64,000 nucleotides of DNA, taken from contig NZ_VCHA01000001.1 in the NCBI RefSeq assembly GCF_016597815.1, positions 124,001 through 188,000 on the forward strand. Reading direction: 5' to 3'. This stretch comes from Marinobacter sp. DY40_1A1. GTDB taxonomy: Bacteria; Pseudomonadota; Gammaproteobacteria; Pseudomonadales; Oleiphilaceae. Under the pieces are notes generated by a model. That model saw only the letters and a list, made by a program, of their open reading frames with translations. It was not told where the DNA came from and ran no database searches. This document shows positions 35,659 to 44,806 of this stretch, piece after piece (position 1 is the first letter of the stretch; every line of letters begins with the position of its first letter). The translations under genes were made by a program, and so were the position numbers.

Positions 35659-36606
35659 GTGTTTAAAAGGTTAAGGCAAGCCGTGTATCCAGTCTTCGTG
35701 TTTTTCCTCTTTGTACTTGTTGCGAGCCCCGGTTATGCACAAATCTATAAATGGGTGGATGAAAACGGGAAGGTTCATTTCAGCGATCGAAAAGACCACC
35801 GCATTGAGCAGGAAGAGGTTAGGGTTAAGCCTGGCGTGTCGAAATGGTCGCGCTTTGATATCGACATTAAGACCGTAAATGTTGAACTGACTGACGAGGA
35901 GAATCAGCAGATTGTTGATGGTGTAAACAATGTTTACGAGTTTTTTGATCGCGTTATGTCCTTTGATATGTACAGGACAGTGCCAGTCAATATCCTGATT
36001 TTCAAAGGTAAGGCTGAATACCAGAACTACCTGATTCAAAACAACAGGGGCAACTCGATTGCCTCGTATGGCCTGTATATACCCTCTGAACACCAGATTG
36101 TAGTCTATATACGGGAAGACAGGAGTTTCACCTTCAAGACCATCAAACACGAGGTGAGTCATGCGGTTGTCGACACCATCATTCCCTATGCGCCAGCCTG
36201 GTTAAATGAGGGGCTCGCTGAGCAGATGGAAATGCTGGAGAGGGATGGCTCAGGTTTGTATTTTGAGCGTCACCCGGAAAACCAGTGGGTTGTTGCCCGA
36301 GCCCGTGAACAGGGCCGCCTGGCAGATATTGAGCAGTTTTTGAAACTGCCCAGCGACAAGTGGCGGCATTCAGATGCGTCTGGAAGCGGCAGTCTCAGGG
36401 CTCAGTCGGGCCAGTTTGTCTACTTCCTGCTCTCGACACCTACCAGGCGTAACTTTGTAGTGCGGCTGATGCACAACTTCAACAGGGGGGATCGCACCCT
36501 TTCCTACTACCTTGTGGATGACAATTACCTCGGTGGTGTAAACATGCTGAGTTCGGATTGGAACCGGTGGTTGTTTGACCAGGGTGAATGGAATATCAGG
36601 CTTTAG
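35659..36606 (+). CDS. DUF4124 protein with HExxH metallopeptidase domain
   Basis: A 315-residue exported protein. A signal peptide covers about 1-27 (ending SPGYAQIYK). A DUF4124 segment follows (IYKWVDENGKVHFSDR at about 29-44). The body is a gluzincin-like peptidase: H164-E-V-S-H168 and, 15 residues on, Asn183-Glu184-Gly in WLNEGLAEQ supplies the third zinc ligand. This is the peptidase MA-like layout. It probably acts in the periplasm on unknown proteins. The start is GTG 35659, preceded by a weak site; the signal peptide supports it. The neighbours are a zinc-ribbon gene upstream and a thioesterase downstream, with 95 nt in between. Confidence 0.82.
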   Translation: MFKRLRQAVYPVFVFFLFVLVASPGYAQIYKWVDENGKVHFSDRKDHRIEQEEVRVKPGVSKWSRFDIDIKTVNVELTDEENQQIVDGVNNVYEFFDRVMSFDMYRTVPVNILIFKGKAEYQNYLIQNNRGNSIASYGLYIPSEHQIVVYIREDRSFTFKTIKHEVSHAVVDTIIPYAPAWLNEGLAEQMEMLERDGSGLYFERHPENQWVVARAREQGRLADIEQFLKLPSDKWRHSDASGSGSLRAQSGQFVYFLLSTPTRRNFVVRLMHNFNRGDRTLSYYLVDDNYLGGVNMLSSDWNRWLFDQGEWNIRL

Positions 36607-36701
36607 TCTTCTGCTGTTATTGCTGAGTTTTAGGCATTATTCGGGTCTGGTTGCGGCTTTTTGTCGCTTTAGCTCGTAGTTTTTTGAAGGAGTCTTTGAT
36701 T

Positions 36702-37199
36702 ATGAGCAGTATTCCTACTGCCTTACAGGATATGGCGGCCCCGGACGGGGTTTGCTACGGCTGCGGGAGTGCCCACCCTGACGGCCTCAAGCTTAAGAGC
36801 TATTGGCACGAGGATGGCGTTCACGTGGTGTGCACGCACACGCCGGACCCGAAATTCAACGGTTGGCCGGAACTTGTTTATGGTGGTTTTCTGGCCATGC
36901 TTGTGGACTGTCATTCCAACTGGACGGCTATGGCCCATCACTATCGTGCCGAGGGCCGTGAGCCGGGCAGCCTGCCCCGTGTTGATTGCGTTACTGGCAA
37001 ACTCGGTCTTACCTTTATCAAACCAACTCCAATGGGCGTGGAGTTAACCCTCAAAGCGAGAGTGGAGGGCGAGGTGGGCCGCAAGAGCCGAGTGATTTGT
37101 GAGATCTGGGCAGGTGACACCCTTACGGTGAGTGCGGATTCGATTTTTGTTCGGGTAGACTCTGAGCAATTGCAATCTCAGGCTCACGGTCGCGCTTAA
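36702..37199 (+). CDS. PaaI-like hotdog-fold thioesterase
   Basis: A 165-residue single hotdog-domain protein. The N-terminal CYGCGSAHPDGLKL motif (about 17-30) is typical of PaaI-type acyl-CoA thioesterases, followed by VYGGFLAMLVDCHSNWTAM (the HGG-like block, about 65-85) in which Asp serves where other thioesterases have Asp or Glu. It probably hydrolyses an acyl-CoA. ATG 36702 is chosen because GAAGGAG stands 11 nt upstream; an earlier frame from 36651 has no support. It lies 21 nt before radD on the same strand, and could be co-transcribed with it without shared function. Confidence 0.83.
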   Translation: MSSIPTALQDMAAPDGVCYGCGSAHPDGLKLKSYWHEDGVHVVCTHTPDPKFNGWPELVYGGFLAMLVDCHSNWTAMAHHYRAEGREPGSLPRVDCVTGKLGLTFIKPTPMGVELTLKARVEGEVGRKSRVICEIWAGDTLTVSADSIFVRVDSEQLQSQAHGRA

Positions 37200-37220
37200 A
37201 GATATTGGGGGCAGGTTAAA

Positions 37221-38984
37221 GTGAATGCTCCTTTTCAGCTGCGGTCGTACCAGCAGGAAGCCGTTGATGCCACCTTGAGGCATTTTCGGAAGTCTGATGA
37301 ATCTGCCGTTATTGTGCTGCCAACCGGTGCGGGTAAAAGCCTGGTTATCGCCGAGTTGGCCCGCCTTGCCCGGCGTAGAATTCTGGTTTTGACTCATGTG
37401 AAAGAGCTTGTTGAGCAGAATCACGCCAAATACCAGAGTTACGGGTTAACGGGCGGTATCTTCTCCGCCGGGCTGAAGCGCAAGGAAAACTTGCACCAGG
37501 TCACCTTCGCCAGTGTGCAGTCCGTATCGGCCAACCTGGATCAGTTCAGAAATGAATACTCACTGATCATCATCGATGAGTGCCATCGGGTTAGCGATGA
37601 TGACAGCAGTCAATATCAAACAATTATCGACCTGCTACGACAACAGAACACGTCCCTTAAAGTACTTGGGCTGACCGCCACACCCTATCGCTTGGCCATG
37701 GGCTGGATCTATCGCTATCACTACCGGGGCTTTGTTCGCAGTGAGCAGGATAAGCCTTTTGTGCATTGCATCTACGAACTGCCGTTGAGCTATATGATTA
37801 ACCGTGGGTATCTCACCAAACCCCAGTTGGTTGATGCGGCGGTAACCCAATACGATTTCTCCACCTTGTCTCAGAACCGCTTCGGCGAGTACGCGGAGAA
37901 AGACGTTAATCAACTGTTGAGCAAACATCAGCGCGTAACCCGCGCCATTATCGAGCAGGTAATGGAGCTGGCTGCTGAGCGCAAGGCAGTGATGATCTTT
38001 GCGGCAACGGTGGATCATGCAAAGGAAATCACCGGCTATCTCCCGGAGCAGCAAACGGCTTTGATTACAGGCGCTACCGATCAGGATGAACGGGATTCCC
38101 TGATTCAGCGCTTCAAGCAGCAGCAGTTAAAGTATCTGGTGAATGTCTCCGTTCTCACCACCGGCTTTGATGCGCCCCATGTGGACTTTATTGCCATTCT
38201 TCGTCCTACCCAGTCGGTGAGTTTGTATCAGCAGATTGTGGGGCGCGGTCTTCGTCTGGACGAGGGTAAGCAGAATTGCCTGGTGATAGATTACGCCGGC
38301 AATAATATGAATCTCCATCATCCGGAAGTGGGGGAGAAGAAACCGAATCCCGATAGCGAGCCAGTGCAGGTATTCTGCCCTGGCTGCGGGTTTGCCAATG
38401 TTTTCTGGGGTAAAACAGACAGTGACGGCCATGTGATCGAGCACTACGGCCGCCGTTGTCAGGGGTTGCTGGAGCCAGCAGAAGAGGATGAGCCTGGAGT
38501 GCGGAACGGACGCCCTGAACAGTGCGACTACAGGTTCCGTTTCAAGGAATGCCCACACTGCAACGCCGAAAATGATATTGCGGCTCGCAATTGTCACCAC
38601 TGCAAAAAAGCCATTATCGACCCGGACGATCAGCTAAAAGATGCCCTGAAACTGAAAGATGCCATGGTGATTCGTTGCGCTGGAATCACCATGAGTGGCG
38701 CGGGCACCAAACTGAAAATCACCTATCACAGCGAAGACGGGGAAGAGCTTAGCGAGTCGTTTGATTTCAGCAAGCCGGCGCAACGTAGCGTCTTTAACAG
38801 GCTGTTTGGCCGGCGTTTAGCGAATGGCCAAGCTCCACGCGAGTTTGGCAGGATTGATGAGGTGCTTGAGATGCAGGCTTTGATGCCTGCACCGGATTTC
38901 GTTATTGCCCGCAAACAGAAGCACTTCTGGCAGGTGCAGGAGCGGATCTTTGATTATCAGGGGGGCTATCGCAAGGCGTACTAG
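37221..38984 (+). CDS. radD: DEAD/DEAH helicase RadD
   Basis: A 587-residue superfamily 2 helicase, nearly identical in length to E. coli RadD (YejH, 586), which acts with RecA in double-strand break and crosslink repair. Q-like motif [11 protein letters not shown], Walker A PTGAGKS, DECH box (IIIDECHRV), motif [11 protein letters not shown], and motifs V/VI ([18 protein letters not shown]) are all present in order. The C-terminus holds RadD's zinc ribbon region ([18 protein letters not shown]...CHHC). The start is GTG 37221 with GGGGGCAGG upstream. It stands 21 nt after the thioesterase gene. Confidence in the orthology is good because length, helicase motifs and the zinc region agree. Confidence 0.9.
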   Translation: MNAPFQLRSYQQEAVDATLRHFRKSDESAVIVLPTGAGKSLVIAELARLARRRILVLTHVKELVEQNHAKYQSYGLTGGIFSAGLKRKENLHQVTFASVQSVSANLDQFRNEYSLIIIDECHRVSDDDSSQYQTIIDLLRQQNTSLKVLGLTATPYRLAMGWIYRYHYRGFVRSEQDKPFVHCIYELPLSYMINRGYLTKPQLVDAAVTQYDFSTLSQNRFGEYAEKDVNQLLSKHQRVTRAIIEQVMELAAERKAVMIFAATVDHAKEITGYLPEQQTALITGATDQDERDSLIQRFKQQQLKYLVNVSVLTTGFDAPHVDFIAILRPTQSVSLYQQIVGRGLRLDEGKQNCLVIDYAGNNMNLHHPEVGEKKPNPDSEPVQVFCPGCGFANVFWGKTDSDGHVIEHYGRRCQGLLEPAEEDEPGVRNGRPEQCDYRFRFKECPHCNAENDIAARNCHHCKKAIIDPDDQLKDALKLKDAMVIRCAGITMSGAGTKLKITYHSEDGEELSESFDFSKPAQRSVFNRLFGRRLANGQAPREFGRIDEVLEMQALMPAPDFVIARKQKHFWQVQERIFDYQGGYRKAY

Positions 38985-39001
38985 GCGCAGAACCCAAGGG
39001 C

Positions 39002-39356
39002 CTATTCCTCATAAATCATCTTGCGGGTCATGCCGCCGTCGATCACGAAGTTCTGGCCCGTCACAAAGCCGGCTTCGGGTGAGATAAGGTAAGCCACCAT
39101 GGCCGCTACGTCGTCGGGTGTGCCGACGCGGCCGCTGGGGTGCTGATTATGGTCAGAGGCCGATAGGGGCTGTGTCCGGATCCGCGATTCCCGCATTACT
39201 GACCATTGCGTGCCCACCCCATTTCACGGCTTCGGCCTCTGCATCCCGGTCCAACACTACAACGCGCCAGCCCTTGTTCAGGAAGTAGGCGGCGATACCC
39301 TTGCCAATGCCTTGGGCACCGCCGGTTACGAGGATGACCGGGAGTTGCTGTGTCAT
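39002..39356 (-). pseudogene. SDR-family oxidoreductase remnant with two internal deletions
   Basis: The strand encodes three SDR fragments back to back. From ATG 39356: the Rossmann start LPVILVTGGAQGIGKGIA through WRVVVLDRD. It then jumps to VSNAGIADPDTAPI, the NNAG block that normally lies about 50 residues later, and stops at 39153. A second frame (about 39190 to the TAG at 39002) carries the usual end of an SDR: HPSGRVGTPDDVAAMVAYLISPEAGFVTGQNFVIDGG. The catalytic Ser, Tyr and Lys region is missing. A full SDR needs about 750 nt; only 355 remain. So the gene lost two segments, one in frame and one out of frame. It cannot be active. The original was a close relative of 3-oxoacyl-ACP-reductase-like SDRs. 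Confidence 0.88.
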
Positions 39357-39509
39357 GTGTCTTGTTTCCTTGCGATCAGAAATTGGAACTACTGTTGGTG
39401 ATATCGGCAGACGCTGTTTGGGGTATCCTCTTTGAGCTATGCTGCGGCCCGGCGCGCTGATCGCCACGCAGATTCTTCGACATAAAACGGGCTGAAAAGG
39501 TGATGAGTA

Positions 39510-39935
39510 ATGATTAATACCAAGATATACAAGTCCGTCCATAGCTTGGCTGAAAAGCTGATGGAAGCCGACAAAAACGATGATAAAGCTACTTTTGATT
39601 CGCTCTATGCAGAACTGAAATCTGTATGCACCGATAACGAAAATACCGATAAAGACCACCCGGAACAATGGGAAACGCTTGCCGACTTTACAGAAGACTT
39701 GGAAGAAGCTTTGGCAGGCTACGACAAGGCCATGGAAAAAGCCGTGGCAATCAAGGCAAAAGATCATATGTCGTCGATCGCATTTTCCATGGCCACCTTG
39801 CAAATTGAATTGGGCCAAACGGATGCCGCTATCAAAAACCTTCAGGAGGCAAAAGTTAACGCGAATAAAATTGACGATAAGGAACTTAAAGCAGACATAG
39901 ATAATCTGCTTGAAACGCTCCGGGTTGACGAATAA
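39510..39935 (+). CDS. Helical TPR-like protein of unknown function
   Basis: A 141-residue acidic soluble protein, all helical by pattern: SVHSLAEKLMEADKNDDKATFDSLYAEL, then LADFTEDLEEALAGYDKAMEKAVAI and SIAFSMATLQIELGQTDAAIKNLQEAKVNANKI, which resemble TPR-like repeats (the LGQTDAAIKNLQEA segment fits helix B/A junctions). No signal peptide or membrane helix. The ATG follows AAAAGGTGATGAGTA. I do not recognise a named family. It is divergent from the SDR remnant and 139 nt from the alcohol dehydrogenase gene downstream. A partner-binding scaffold is the most that can be said. Confidence 0.68.
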   Translation: MINTKIYKSVHSLAEKLMEADKNDDKATFDSLYAELKSVCTDNENTDKDHPEQWETLADFTEDLEEALAGYDKAMEKAVAIKAKDHMSSIAFSMATLQIELGQTDAAIKNLQEAKVNANKIDDKELKADIDNLLETLRVDE

Positions 39936-40074
39936 CTAAAGTAGACCCGATTTGATCATGCCGAATGAGTGGTGCATTGAACCGAAAATCGCACATTCCC
40001 GAATGATAAAGGAAAAGGTACGCTGAGGTTCTACTAAACAGGCCTCCCTTTTTATCTTCAGGACGATATTTTTT

Positions 40075-41217
40075 ATGTTAGGTACATTTAGCCTGGTAAC
40101 CCCAACCGAGATTCTGTTTGGGCGTGGTTTCATCGACCAGTTGAACGACAGGGCAGCAAAGCTTGGTTCGCGAGCATTGATTGTTCATGGCAAAAACCCG
40201 GGCAGGCTCTCGGTGGTGTTTAAGTCACTCACGTCTATCGATATCGTCCAGACGCTGACCATTGAAAAAGAGCCTGATTTGAACACTCTTACGGCCGCCA
40301 TTGACCAAGGTAAATCACTGGGGGTTGATCTGGTGCTGGGGATTGGTGGTGGTTCGGTCATGGATTCAGCAAAGGTGCTTGCGGCCATGCTGCCAAGCCA
40401 CACGGATCTGTTAAGCCATCTGGAGGTGGTGGGAAGCGGGCTGCCTTTATCCGCCAGGCGCCTGCCGTTGATACTTGTGCCAACCACCTCGGGCACCGGC
40501 GCAGAGGTAACTCGAAATGCGGTTATCGACGTGGTCGAGGCCCAGCGTAAGGTGAGCCTGAGGGATAACCAGTTGCTCCCGGATCTTGCGCTGGTAGACC
40601 CGGCGCTCACCGATAATTGCCCCAAACAAGTTAGCCTTTACTCAGGTTTGGATGCGGTCACCCAGGTTATTGAGCCCTACCTTTCATCACGATCAAATCT
40701 GTTCACCGATATGTTGTGCAAAGAGGCGATTCCGAAGGGGCTTCTTGCTTTGAAGCAACTGATGGAAGGGGAGTCCAAAGGCGCTCGTGATGCTTTGGCT
40801 CAGGTAAGTCTCTTTGGTGGGCTCGCTCTTGCGAACTCCGGGTTGGGAGTTGTGCATGGCATTGCTGGCCCGCTAGGCAGTTTGTGCGGTGCACCCCACG
40901 GAGCCATCTGCGGTGCTCTATTGCCTGCGGGCATTGCAGCGAACCGCGATAACGTAGTCGAGGCTGGTCATAAAGCTCGTGTCGATGACGTAATTCGCTG
41001 GATTGCTGAAGTGTTTGAGGTATCGGAAGGTCAGGCTCTGCAGTATTTTCGTGAGTGGATTGCTCAGAATGGCTTGCCGGGACTGGCGTCTATTGGTGTG
41101 ACGGAAGAGCACATACTCTCAGCGACACAAGCTGCCGTCGGAGCCTCGTCCATGAAGGCCAATCCTGTTGTGCTACCAACAGAAATCATAGAAAACGTGA
41201 TGCGTCAGTCGCTTTAG
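40075..41217 (+). CDS. Iron-containing alcohol dehydrogenase
   Basis: A 380-residue group III alcohol dehydrogenase. The NAD-binding motif GIGGGSVMDSAKVLA (about 86-100) and PTTSGTGAEVTRNAVI block are diagnostic. Metal ligands are expected as Asp/His: SGLDAVTQVIEPYLS, then VHGIAGPLG and APHGAICGALLP carry the typical His residues. It may oxidise alcohols or reduce aldehydes. The ATG stands 12 nt after AGGACG. Its 3' end overlaps the end of the convergent NUDIX gene by 32 nt. No companion genes point to a substrate. Confidence 0.9.
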   Translation: MLGTFSLVTPTEILFGRGFIDQLNDRAAKLGSRALIVHGKNPGRLSVVFKSLTSIDIVQTLTIEKEPDLNTLTAAIDQGKSLGVDLVLGIGGGSVMDSAKVLAAMLPSHTDLLSHLEVVGSGLPLSARRLPLILVPTTSGTGAEVTRNAVIDVVEAQRKVSLRDNQLLPDLALVDPALTDNCPKQVSLYSGLDAVTQVIEPYLSSRSNLFTDMLCKEAIPKGLLALKQLMEGESKGARDALAQVSLFGGLALANSGLGVVHGIAGPLGSLCGAPHGAICGALLPAGIAANRDNVVEAGHKARVDDVIRWIAEVFEVSEGQALQYFREWIAQNGLPGLASIGVTEEHILSATQAAVGASSMKANPVVLPTEIIENVMRQSL

Positions 41218-41815
41218 GAGCAAACCGCCCAGGCTCAAAATCCAGCTTCAGCAACTCCTGAAGCATGCTGTAGCTAAGGCCCCAGATACAGTAATCCTGA
41301 TACCGACAGCAGGGCATTTTTACGGTGCCAAGCGGGGTGCGCCAAGGGAGTTTGCTTTGATTTTCTTTGGCGGCGAGGTATTTGAGGGATATCCACACCA
41401 TCTGTGCCACTTCGTGATTAGGCGACTCTGTTTGCGGTCCCTGCCACTCGTAAACATAGGGGGTGACGATCATTGGCCGCCAGCGGCTGTGCTGGCGGGT
41501 AATCAGGTCTGACAGTCTGAATTGAAAGCGACCGTGATTGGCCAGATCGACACCGGTTTCTTCCAGGGTTTCCCGTTCGGCCGCCGCCCTTGGCGATGGG
41601 TCTGCCGGTTCCATACGGCCCCCGGGAAAGGCCATGTCGCCAGACCAGGGATCTCCCTTCCGGCGGGCCCGCTGGATGAACAACAGCTCCGTTTCACCGT
41701 CTTCAGTTTGCCGGTAAATCAAAGCAACGGACGCTCGCGCAAGGCGGCGTCTGAAAGGGATCTTTTGGGGGCGGAGGGTCAATGATCGATTCCACAACGC
41801 CCTCAGTCGTAGCAA
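41186..41815 (-). CDS. NUDIX hydrolase, CoA pyrophosphatase-like
   Basis: A 209-residue NUDIX protein of the NudL/CoA pyrophosphatase type. The family block DPWSGDMAFPGGRMEPAD precedes a NUDIX box in GGRMEPADPSPRAAAERETLEETGVD (key residues: Arg-Glu-x-x-Glu-Glu-x-Gly). It probably hydrolyses CoA and other nucleoside diphosphate derivatives to phosphopantetheine compounds. The start is uncertain: TTG 41815 is the furthest upstream start with a full-length N-terminus; weak ribosome binding signals precede it. Its last 32 nt overlap the end of the convergent alcohol dehydrogenase gene. Confidence 0.83.
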   Translation of the reverse strand: MLRLRALWNRSLTLRPQKIPFRRRLARASVALIYRQTEDGETELLFIQRARRKGDPWSGDMAFPGGRMEPADPSPRAAAERETLEETGVDLANHGRFQFRLSDLITRQHSRWRPMIVTPYVYEWQGPQTESPNHEVAQMVWISLKYLAAKENQSKLPWRTPLGTVKMPCCRYQDYCIWGLSYSMLQELLKLDFEPGRFAPKATDASRFL

Positions 41816-41825
41816 GGTTAGCTAC

Positions 41826-42320
41826 TCAGCTTGCAGGCGCCCAAAGACTCTGCAGCTGCCCCAGCAATGAAGACCCAACGCCTTGGTCCCCCAGGAAGCC
41901 CATAACTATTGGAACAAATTGCTGAATCATGGCGCTGTCCATGCCCAGGGCTGAGAAGGCCGATTGCACCCCGTCCATAGATGAAATACCAGAGAGCAGC
42001 CCTTGGCTCATGCCGCCAGCCCCGAGCAAGCTGGTTAGCCCCGGCGCCTTGTTTGTGATAGCGCTCATGGCGTCAGCACCCAGATCATTTTTCGCCAGTT
42101 GCAGTAAAGCACTGGTGCCGCCAACAGCTTGAGTTTCAGTGACACCGAGTTGGTCTTCCAGCAGCCCGAGCAGTTGCTGCGCTTCAGCACTGGCTTCGTT
42201 GGTGGCGGACAGTGCCTGGGTGCCACTGGCAATGGTGTCGTTCAGGCTGAAAGCGCCAGCGGTCGGTGCTAGCAGGTAGATGCTGGAAACAAAAAGGAAT
42301 TTTTTCAGGATGTCGTTCAT
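41826..42320 (-). CDS. DUF2780 family exported protein
   Basis: A 164-residue protein with a signal peptide (1-24, ending APTAGAF) and a Gly/Ala/Leu-rich helical body. The repeating pattern GLLEDQLGVTETQAVGGTSALLQLAKNDLGADAM is the DUF2780 signature (VcgC/DcsH-like). The C-terminal GFLGDQGVGSSLLGQLQSLW closes the domain. No enzymatic motif is seen. It stands 10 nt upstream of the NUDIX gene on the same strand and may be co-transcribed with it. It could act as a secreted regulator or structural protein; the family's function is unknown to me. Confidence 0.75.
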   Translation of the reverse strand: MNDILKKFLFVSSIYLLAPTAGAFSLNDTIASGTQALSATNEASAEAQQLLGLLEDQLGVTETQAVGGTSALLQLAKNDLGADAMSAITNKAPGLTSLLGAGGMSQGLLSGISSMDGVQSAFSALGMDSAMIQQFVPIVMGFLGDQGVGSSLLGQLQSLWAPAS

Positions 42321-42520
42321 TGTCGGGGCCTGTGGAGAGTGTACTTCAAATGTCTGTTTTTATATTGGGGTGAAGGGGCAGAATAAAAGTGCCGCACTAA
42401 AAGACAGATCTACTTTTCCCGGTTGGCTATCCAGAAAACCGGGCATTGATTCTTCACTAGATCTGCCCTTTTGCATAATGCAAACTTACAGCCCTTAATC
42501 CATGCAGCAGGAGACCGGTA

Positions 42521-42976
42521 ATGTCTGAGTTATCACTCAAAGAACAGCTAAGCAACGCAGTAAAAGACGCAATGCGAAATAAGGACAAAACTCGGCTCGT
42601 TACGCTGCGTATGGCACAAGCCGCAATCAAGCAGATTGAAATTGATGAGCGCCGCGATCTGAATGACGACGACGTTCTGAAGGTGTTGGATAAAATGCTC
42701 AAGCAGCGCCGCGACTCTGCCAGTCAATACGATAACGCCGGCCGCAAGGAGTTGGGTGACATCGAACGAGCGGAAATGGCGATCATCGAGGAATTCATGC
42801 CGGTTGCTCTTACTGAGGATGAGCTGGATGAGCTGATCCGTGAGGCAATCAGCTCGGTCGATGCCAAAGGCATGCAAGACATGGGTTCAGTGATGGGTGC
42901 GCTGCGCCCTCAAGTAGTCGGCCGTGTTGATATGGGCCACTTGGGTAAAAAGGTGAGGGCGGCGCTGGGGGCTTAA
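42521..42976 (+). CDS. GatB/YqeY domain protein
   Basis: A 151-residue protein of the YqeY family: LKEQLSNAVKDAMRNKDKTRLVTLRM at the N-terminus, DDDVLKVLDKMLKQRRDSASQYDNAGRKEL in the middle and the C-terminal block EFMPVALTEDELDELI then KGMQDMGSVMGALRPQVVGRVDM. The fold equals the tail of the GatB amidotransferase subunit; standalone members lack an assigned reaction. GCAGGAGACC 5-12 nt upstream supports ATG 42521. The 200 nt before it hold a 7-bp inverted repeat (CCCGGTT/AACCGGG, 42418-42443) and no gene. It converges with a GST gene. Confidence 0.92.
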   Translation: MSELSLKEQLSNAVKDAMRNKDKTRLVTLRMAQAAIKQIEIDERRDLNDDDVLKVLDKMLKQRRDSASQYDNAGRKELGDIERAEMAIIEEFMPVALTEDELDELIREAISSVDAKGMQDMGSVMGALRPQVVGRVDMGHLGKKVRAALGA

Positions 42977-42983
42977 CTTTCCG

Positions 42984-43652
42984 TCAGGCGAAGTCGTATT
43001 CTCCGCCCTTTTCAAGGGCAGCCTGGTAAGCCGGCCTGGCGTGCATGCGCTCAACCCAGGCAGTGATGTGAGGCCGGTTCTTGCCTGTGATTCCTCTGGC
43101 GACTGAGGCTTCCAGTGGAAAACTCATCTGGATATCTGCGGCGCTGAGTTCATTCCCAAGAAACCAGACGTTTTTCGCCAGGTGGGCTTCAACAAAGTCC
43201 AGGTGAGTTTTAATCATGGGGCCGATGAAAACCTCATTGGTTTTATCGGCAATGCCTTTTGCCACAGGTTTGATAAAAAATGGCATAGGACTGGTTTTTA
43301 CCTTTTCAAAAACCAGTCGCATCACCAGTGGTGGCATCAGTGAGCCTTCGGCGTAATGCATCCAGTAGGTGTAATCCAGCCACGCCTGACCGCCGGTTTC
43401 TGGCAGCATGGTGTCTTTACCATAGGTGTGTGCCAGATACTCAATAATAGCGCCAGACTCCGCCACCACCAGGTTGCCGTCAGTGATCACCGGTGATTTA
43501 CCCAGCGGGTGTATTTTTTTGAGGCTTGCCGGCGCCAACATGGTTTTGGCATCACGCACGTAGCGCTGGATCTCGTAAGGCACTCCCAGTTCTTCCAGCA
43601 TCCAGAGAATGCGTTGTGAACGAGAGTTGTTGAGGTGGTGGACTGTGATCAT
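42984..43652 (-). CDS. Glutathione S-transferase family protein
   Basis: A 222-residue GST. The N-terminal thioredoxin-like domain (1-80) has NNSRSQRILWMLEEL and the glutathione-binding turn GKSPVITDGNLVVAESGAIIEYL (SPxxx...ES). The C-terminal helical domain follows, with FLGNELSAADIQMSFPLE near 175-192 (N-capping box with the conserved Asp). The catalytic residue is probably Ser10 or another N-terminal residue of the beta/theta-like type. It uses glutathione for conjugation or peroxide reduction; substrate unknown. GGAG stands 9 nt before the ATG. Confidence 0.9.
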   Translation of the reverse strand: MITVHHLNNSRSQRILWMLEELGVPYEIQRYVRDAKTMLAPASLKKIHPLGKSPVITDGNLVVAESGAIIEYLAHTYGKDTMLPETGGQAWLDYTYWMHYAEGSLMPPLVMRLVFEKVKTSPMPFFIKPVAKGIADKTNEVFIGPMIKTHLDFVEAHLAKNVWFLGNELSAADIQMSFPLEASVARGITGKNRPHITAWVERMHARPAYQAALEKGGEYDFA

Positions 43653-43739
43653 GGGGAAACTCCGTTAGCTTCAAGCGATAGGCAGGTTAACAGAGTAGTC
43701 TGTATATACGTTTTTGGATCACCCCTGCTGTGTAAAAGT

Positions 43740-44633
43740 CTAGACTCGGTTACGCATGGCCAATAGGTGGCTTTTGAGATCTTTGATAATCTCGGGCACT
43801 TTCAGAGGGAGTAGCTTTCTGATGCCTTTGAAAAGATACATAAAAACATTTGCCCGTTTGTACCAGAGCACCCGCTGAATCTTCTTTTTCATCGGGTGGT
43901 AGCCTTCCATGTAAAGCTCTTGCACATGTTTGGCATTGTTGGTGAGGCTGTAACCGCTTAAATCCAGCGGCACCACAATGTCCGCCTTTTTAAGTTGCTC
44001 GCGAGTATTAAAGTCGATCGCAATATTGATGGCGTTGCTGATCACATCGAAGGTGTCTTCCGGCTTCTGGTACTGGCTGACATGGCTCAGATCAATGGCC
44101 ACGGTGATACCCGCGCCCATTTTGGCCAAAGGAGAAATCGGAACGTTTTCAACCAGCCCACCGTCTACCAGAATCCGTCCACCTACTTCCATTGGAACAA
44201 ACAAGCCTGGTACGGCCATGGACGCACAAACAGCGTCTGCCAGATTTCCTGACCTGAATATCAACTGCTTGCCGGTTTCGATATCCGTTGCACAGATTGC
44301 GAGAGGGATATTGGCGTCTTCAATGAGGCAGTCCCCCAGATCCCGCTCGATCATCTCGCGAATGGCTTGCGTACTGAACAGACCTCCGCGTTCAAAGGTA
44401 AAGTTCAGGATCTTTGAAAGATTTAGCGTTGAACCAATGGAAAGTATGGATTCCACCGGGCGACCAAAGGCGTAATAGCTGGCAACCAGGGCACCTACAC
44501 TGGTACCTGAAATGCAGTGAATCCGGATGCCCTCTTCTTCAAACGCTTTCAGAACACCAATGTGAGCAATGCCTTTGGCAGCGCCGCCCCCGAGAGCCAG
44601 GCCGATACGGGTGTTAAAGGGGTTGAGCTTCAT
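43740..44633 (-). CDS. Patatin-like phospholipase (RssA-like)
   Basis: A 297-residue patatin domain protein. The oxyanion loop GLALGGGAAKG (11-21), the nucleophile motif GTSVG (43-47, Ser45) and the catalytic Asp in ILVDGGLVENVPI are all intact, so it should be an active lipid acyl hydrolase. Length and pattern fit RssA/YlbK-type proteins. The C-terminal 60 residues are basic with a hydrophobic WYKRANVFMYLFKGIRKLLPL stretch that may attach to membranes. It lies alone; a divergent DsbA-like gene starts 173 nt away. The ATG has only a weak purine site upstream. Confidence 0.9.
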   Translation of the reverse strand: MKLNPFNTRIGLALGGGAAKGIAHIGVLKAFEEEGIRIHCISGTSVGALVASYYAFGRPVESILSIGSTLNLSKILNFTFERGGLFSTQAIREMIERDLGDCLIEDANIPLAICATDIETGKQLIFRSGNLADAVCASMAVPGLFVPMEVGGRILVDGGLVENVPISPLAKMGAGITVAIDLSHVSQYQKPEDTFDVISNAINIAIDFNTREQLKKADIVVPLDLSGYSLTNNAKHVQELYMEGYHPMKKKIQRVLWYKRANVFMYLFKGIRKLLPLKVPEIIKDLKSHLLAMRNRV

Positions 44634-44806
44634 GCAGGGGGCCTGTTGAGATGTTCGTTCGGATTAGATTCTAACAGACTTAACCGGGCGTTCAGCAACG
44701 GCCAAACTGGACAGTGCCAGGATCAAATGAGCATTATGGTGTAAGTATGAGTTTTTCTACCACTTTTGGGCTTTTGGCTGGCTCAGACAATTGACAGGAC
44801 CCCGCT

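Noticed and set aside
39153-39818. Minus-strand frame of 221 codons over the SDR remnant
   Set aside because: Only its last part is SDR sequence. The upstream two thirds overlap the helical gene at 39510 on the other strand and have no support.
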